From positions 12,351,871 to 12,415,870 of the forward strand of contig CM040451.1 in assembly GCA_022749755.1 (NCBI GenBank): a DNA stretch of 64,000 nucleotides, given 5' to 3'. Source of the DNA: Azadirachta indica. Lineage: Eukaryota > Streptophyta > Magnoliopsida > Sapindales > Meliaceae. Position numbers and translations under genes: made by a program. Position 1 is the stretch's first letter; each line of letters starts with the position of its first letter. The notes under the pieces are model-generated. The model was not told the origin of the DNA. It did no database searches and was given only the letters and a program-made list of their open reading frames with translations. Positions 61,137 through 64,000 of the stretch are shown piece after piece.

Positions 61137-64000
61137 ATGGCCGACGATAAGGTAAAGTTTTGACATTTTCTCTATTATCCCATAATTGTAAAGAGAAAAA
61201 GGAGAAATACCCATTTTTTTGGGAAGTTACTAGTGGTTTTCGTTCGTCTGCTACTTTTTCAGCTGGTTGAGAAACAAGGGGGAGCAAATTTCAATTTTTT
61301 TTGTTAATTTTTTTATGGGAAAAGAAGTGATTTGTGCTAAGTTTTGATTTTTTTACGAAGTTAGTTGAAAATGTGGAACAAAGTGCTTATTTTTTGTATT
61401 TTTTTGAGACAAGTTGAGTGGAATTCTGAGAAATTTTGGTTTTCTTTCACTTTCTTTTATTTTCTTGGCTGCCAAACGTGAATTTGGTGTTTTAGGTCAA
61501 CATTTCTAGTTGCAGAGTTGGCGATCTAGCTCTGTGAGCTCATCAGATAACTTCTTCGGCATTTTTGGTTATTATTTGTCCGGATCTAAGATCTGTTTCG
61601 TTCTACGGAATTGCTGTTATATTTTTCACTTTTTTACGACCTTAACTAGGATAGTAAATTAATTGCTTTGTTTTTCCGATCCGTGTTTTGAGCTCAGTTG
61701 AACCTTTTTTATTTTTTGGTAAGAAAAATCTTTTTCTAAGTTTATCTGTGCTTATTTGGATCAAACTTGCCTTACTTGTGTTTGTAAGTTTATTTTGTTC
61801 TTTATTATATTAACTCTACTTGTGATTTGTGATGGTCTTCATGGTTGTACAGATTTGTGGGTTTAATTATTTTAACTACACTTTGTTGTGATCTTCCAAT
61901 TTTGGTAGTGGCAACTAATATGAGGGTCCGAAGTAAAAGTTTTTAATTGCTGCTACTTGTCTTCTTCTTAAATCAATGACATGGAGATGTCCTTATATAA
62001 TCTTTGATACATGTAAATTTGTTTTGTAGGAAATGTCTGCTGCAGTTGTTGACGGAAATGACCATGTTACTGGTCACATAATTTCCACCACTATTGGTGG
62101 AAAAAATGGAGAGCCAAAACAGGTAAATTTTCCTCCTTTTAATCTCGTATGTGATTTTGTTCTTGTTTAATATTTGCCTTGGTAGTTTATGATTTATTGA
62201 AAATTAATGTAATTATTAATAACTTCAGATTTATAAGCAACTTGAAATTGAATTTTTCTTTTTCAAATTTGAATTTCATATCTTTGGTTTGTGGCATCTT
62301 GCAGACTATTAGCTACATGGCAGAGCGTGTTGTAGGAACTGGGTCATTTGGAATTGTTTTCCAGGTGAAGAAATGTTTTTAATTTGTTGCAAATATAGAA
62401 TGTTTTTATTAACCTTTGTTAAGCGCTAACATTCTTTGTCTTCTCTTAGGCAAAATGCTTGGAAACTGGGGAGACTGTGGCTATAAAGAAGGTTTTACAG
62501 GATAGAAGATATAAGAATCGTGAGCTGCAGTTAATGCGAGTGATGGATCATCCGAACGTGATTTCTTTGAAGCATTGTTTCTTTTCCACTACCAGTAAAA
62601 ATGAACTTTTCCTCAACTTGGTCATGGAATATGTTCCAGAAAGCATGTACAGGGTTTTGAAGCATTACAGCAGCGCAAATCAGAGAATGCCACTAATCTA
62701 TGTGAAACTCTATATGTACCAGGTATGTTGATATTCTCCATTGGGGATAGTTTGTTGCTGCATGTACTTACTGATGATAATTAGGGGATGTATTGCAGAT
62801 TTTCAGGGGCTTGGCATATATTCACACTGTTCCTCGAGTTTGCCATAGGGATTTGAAGCCTCAAAACCTTTTGGTATGCATCACAGATTGTTAAGTTACA
62901 GACAGAAAGTTGTGAATGTTTTCTGAAGTCATTCTTATCTCTTTGCAGGTTGATCCTCTTACTCACCAAGTTAAGATTTGTGATTTTGGAAGTGCAAAAC
63001 AGCTGGTATGTTCTCTCCTTAATTTGCCAGTTTCAATTAGTTGTATGTTACTTAATAACTGACTAGTGTATTTTGCATGGTGCATTAAACTTTGCAATGT
63101 CGTGGTGCATGAGTATATCTTGTTATTCGTGTCAATGGAAGGTTGAAACCCATGGCATTTATTCCTTTCTGTTGGATAAGCTTAATCAGCTTGCCTTCAT
63201 GTGCTGAAGCCCTGGTTGTTTCAACCTGAATTGGTTTGGGCAATTTACGTCTATCTTCTCTGTATTGTCTCTTGCTTGCATGATTAGATGCATAATATGA
63301 TCATGTACATATTATGCATAATATGTACATATTAAATTTGAGTTGTTTATGGTACTCAGTTTACTTGTCCGTTGACACACAAGAGACTATATATCTTCCA
63401 CTTATGGACCTTATCCAAAACAGAAAGATGGTTGAGGGAGTCTTAGCCGTCTGTTTCCTTGTTTGACATGTCTGAAGCGAAAGTCATTTATAGTTATACC
63501 TGCCAGCATTGGTTTTTGACTTTACTAATTGGCAGCAATGTGGAAAACAAGTATTTGATTGTGTATAAGTGTGGTTTGGATAAAAGGTTTTATATTGTCT
63601 GAATCCTATATTCCTGTTCTATTTGTTATGGTCTAATTGTTATCTTTCCTTGCTGTCATGAGAATGTTTTCTGCGTTTATTTTTATTCAACTACTTGTGA
63701 TGATCAGGTTGCTGGAGAAGCAAACATATCATACATCTGTTCACGTTTCTATCGGGCTCCAGAACTTATTTTCGGCGCTACAGAATATACCACCTCAATT
63801 GATATATGGTCTGCTGGTTGTGTACTTGCTGAGCTTCTTTTGGGCCAGGTTAGCAATTTTAATTGCACTTTAGATTTCTCTCCTATGAGTTTAAAGCAAT
63901 AATTAGTTCTCCTGTGAAATTTTGTTTTGCTATCTGAAGAATAATTTTTATTCTTTTTCAGCCATTGTTTCCTGGAGAAAATGCAGTGGACCAGCTTGTA
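61137..64000 (+). CDS. BIN2: GSK3/shaggy-like kinase, clade II (BIN2-like), 3' part beyond window
   Basis: Eight exons are visible: 61137-61151, 62030-62122, 62305-62364, 62450-62722, 62799-62873, 62949-63005, 63708-63848 and 63962 to the edge; all junctions are GT-AG and every intron is phase 0. They encode 251 residues starting [14 protein letters not shown]. The kinase has [13 protein letters not shown]-binding Lys69 in [21 protein letters not shown] and the activation-loop Tyr200 in [11 protein letters not shown]. Residue numbers for both Lys69 and Tyr200 equal those of Arabidopsis BIN2. Clade II kinases phosphorylate BZR1/BES1 and switch off brassinosteroid responses. The match is closer to BIN2 (SK21) than to SK22/SK23 from memory. 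The TREE motif and C-terminus lie outside the window. The first exon holds only five codons before an 878-bp intron. Confidence 0.93.

Overview
The window is nuclear DNA of a eudicot plant. Genes carry short GT-AG introns with AT-rich flanks, every protein family is plant-typical, and there is a plant Ty3-type retrotransposon and a tandem array of LRR receptor kinases. A woody rosid such as a citrus relative would fit, but that is only an impression. No organellar insertion or CRISPR array was seen, and the only RNA gene found is one tRNA-Leu.

Left half (1-31.8 kb): ordinary single-copy genes. Two intronless CBL-interacting protein kinases face each other tail to tail (CIPK20-like at 1.4-2.7 kb, plus; CIPK19/12-like at 6.3-7.8 kb, minus). 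They are followed by an LRR receptor-like kinase of the MEE62 type with an atypical catalytic loop. The order CIPK20 - CIPK19 - MEE62 matches neighbouring Arabidopsis loci as I recall them. Next come an 8-exon SAP30-binding-protein/HCNGP-type regulator, a tRNA-Leu(AAG), a 13-exon nucleobase-ascorbate transporter and, on the minus strand, a 10-exon O-fucosyltransferase-family protein. For all the multi-exon genes a complete in-frame splice model could be built from the sequence.

Right half (32.9-57.3 kb): a minus-strand tandem array of LRR-XII-type receptor kinase units. Only one (37.46-41.66 kb, 4 exons, 1222 aa) is open throughout. The others are a heavily deleted pseudogene, a kinase-tail fragment, a full-length but broken copy, and a copy whose kinase exon was split by a 5.0-kb Ty3-type LTR retrotransposon with a clear 5-bp target-site duplication. 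A short LRR relic lies beyond the last copy. The array differs in exon content: a symmetric 363-nt exon encoding about five LRRs is present in two copies and missing from a third. Most stops in the retrotransposon, and several in the neighbouring pseudogenes, look like C-to-T or G-to-A transitions.

Far right (61.1 kb to the end): the first eight exons of a clade-II GSK3/shaggy kinase (BIN2-like), cut by the window edge.

The window therefore mixes stable signalling genes (two CIPKs, a BIN2-like GSK3, an LRR pseudokinase-like receptor) with a fast birth-and-death receptor cluster of the type usually linked to microbial pattern perception. I did not find a wholly new system. The most unusual structures are the LRR exon cassette and the mutation spectrum in the decayed receptor/retrotransposon block.
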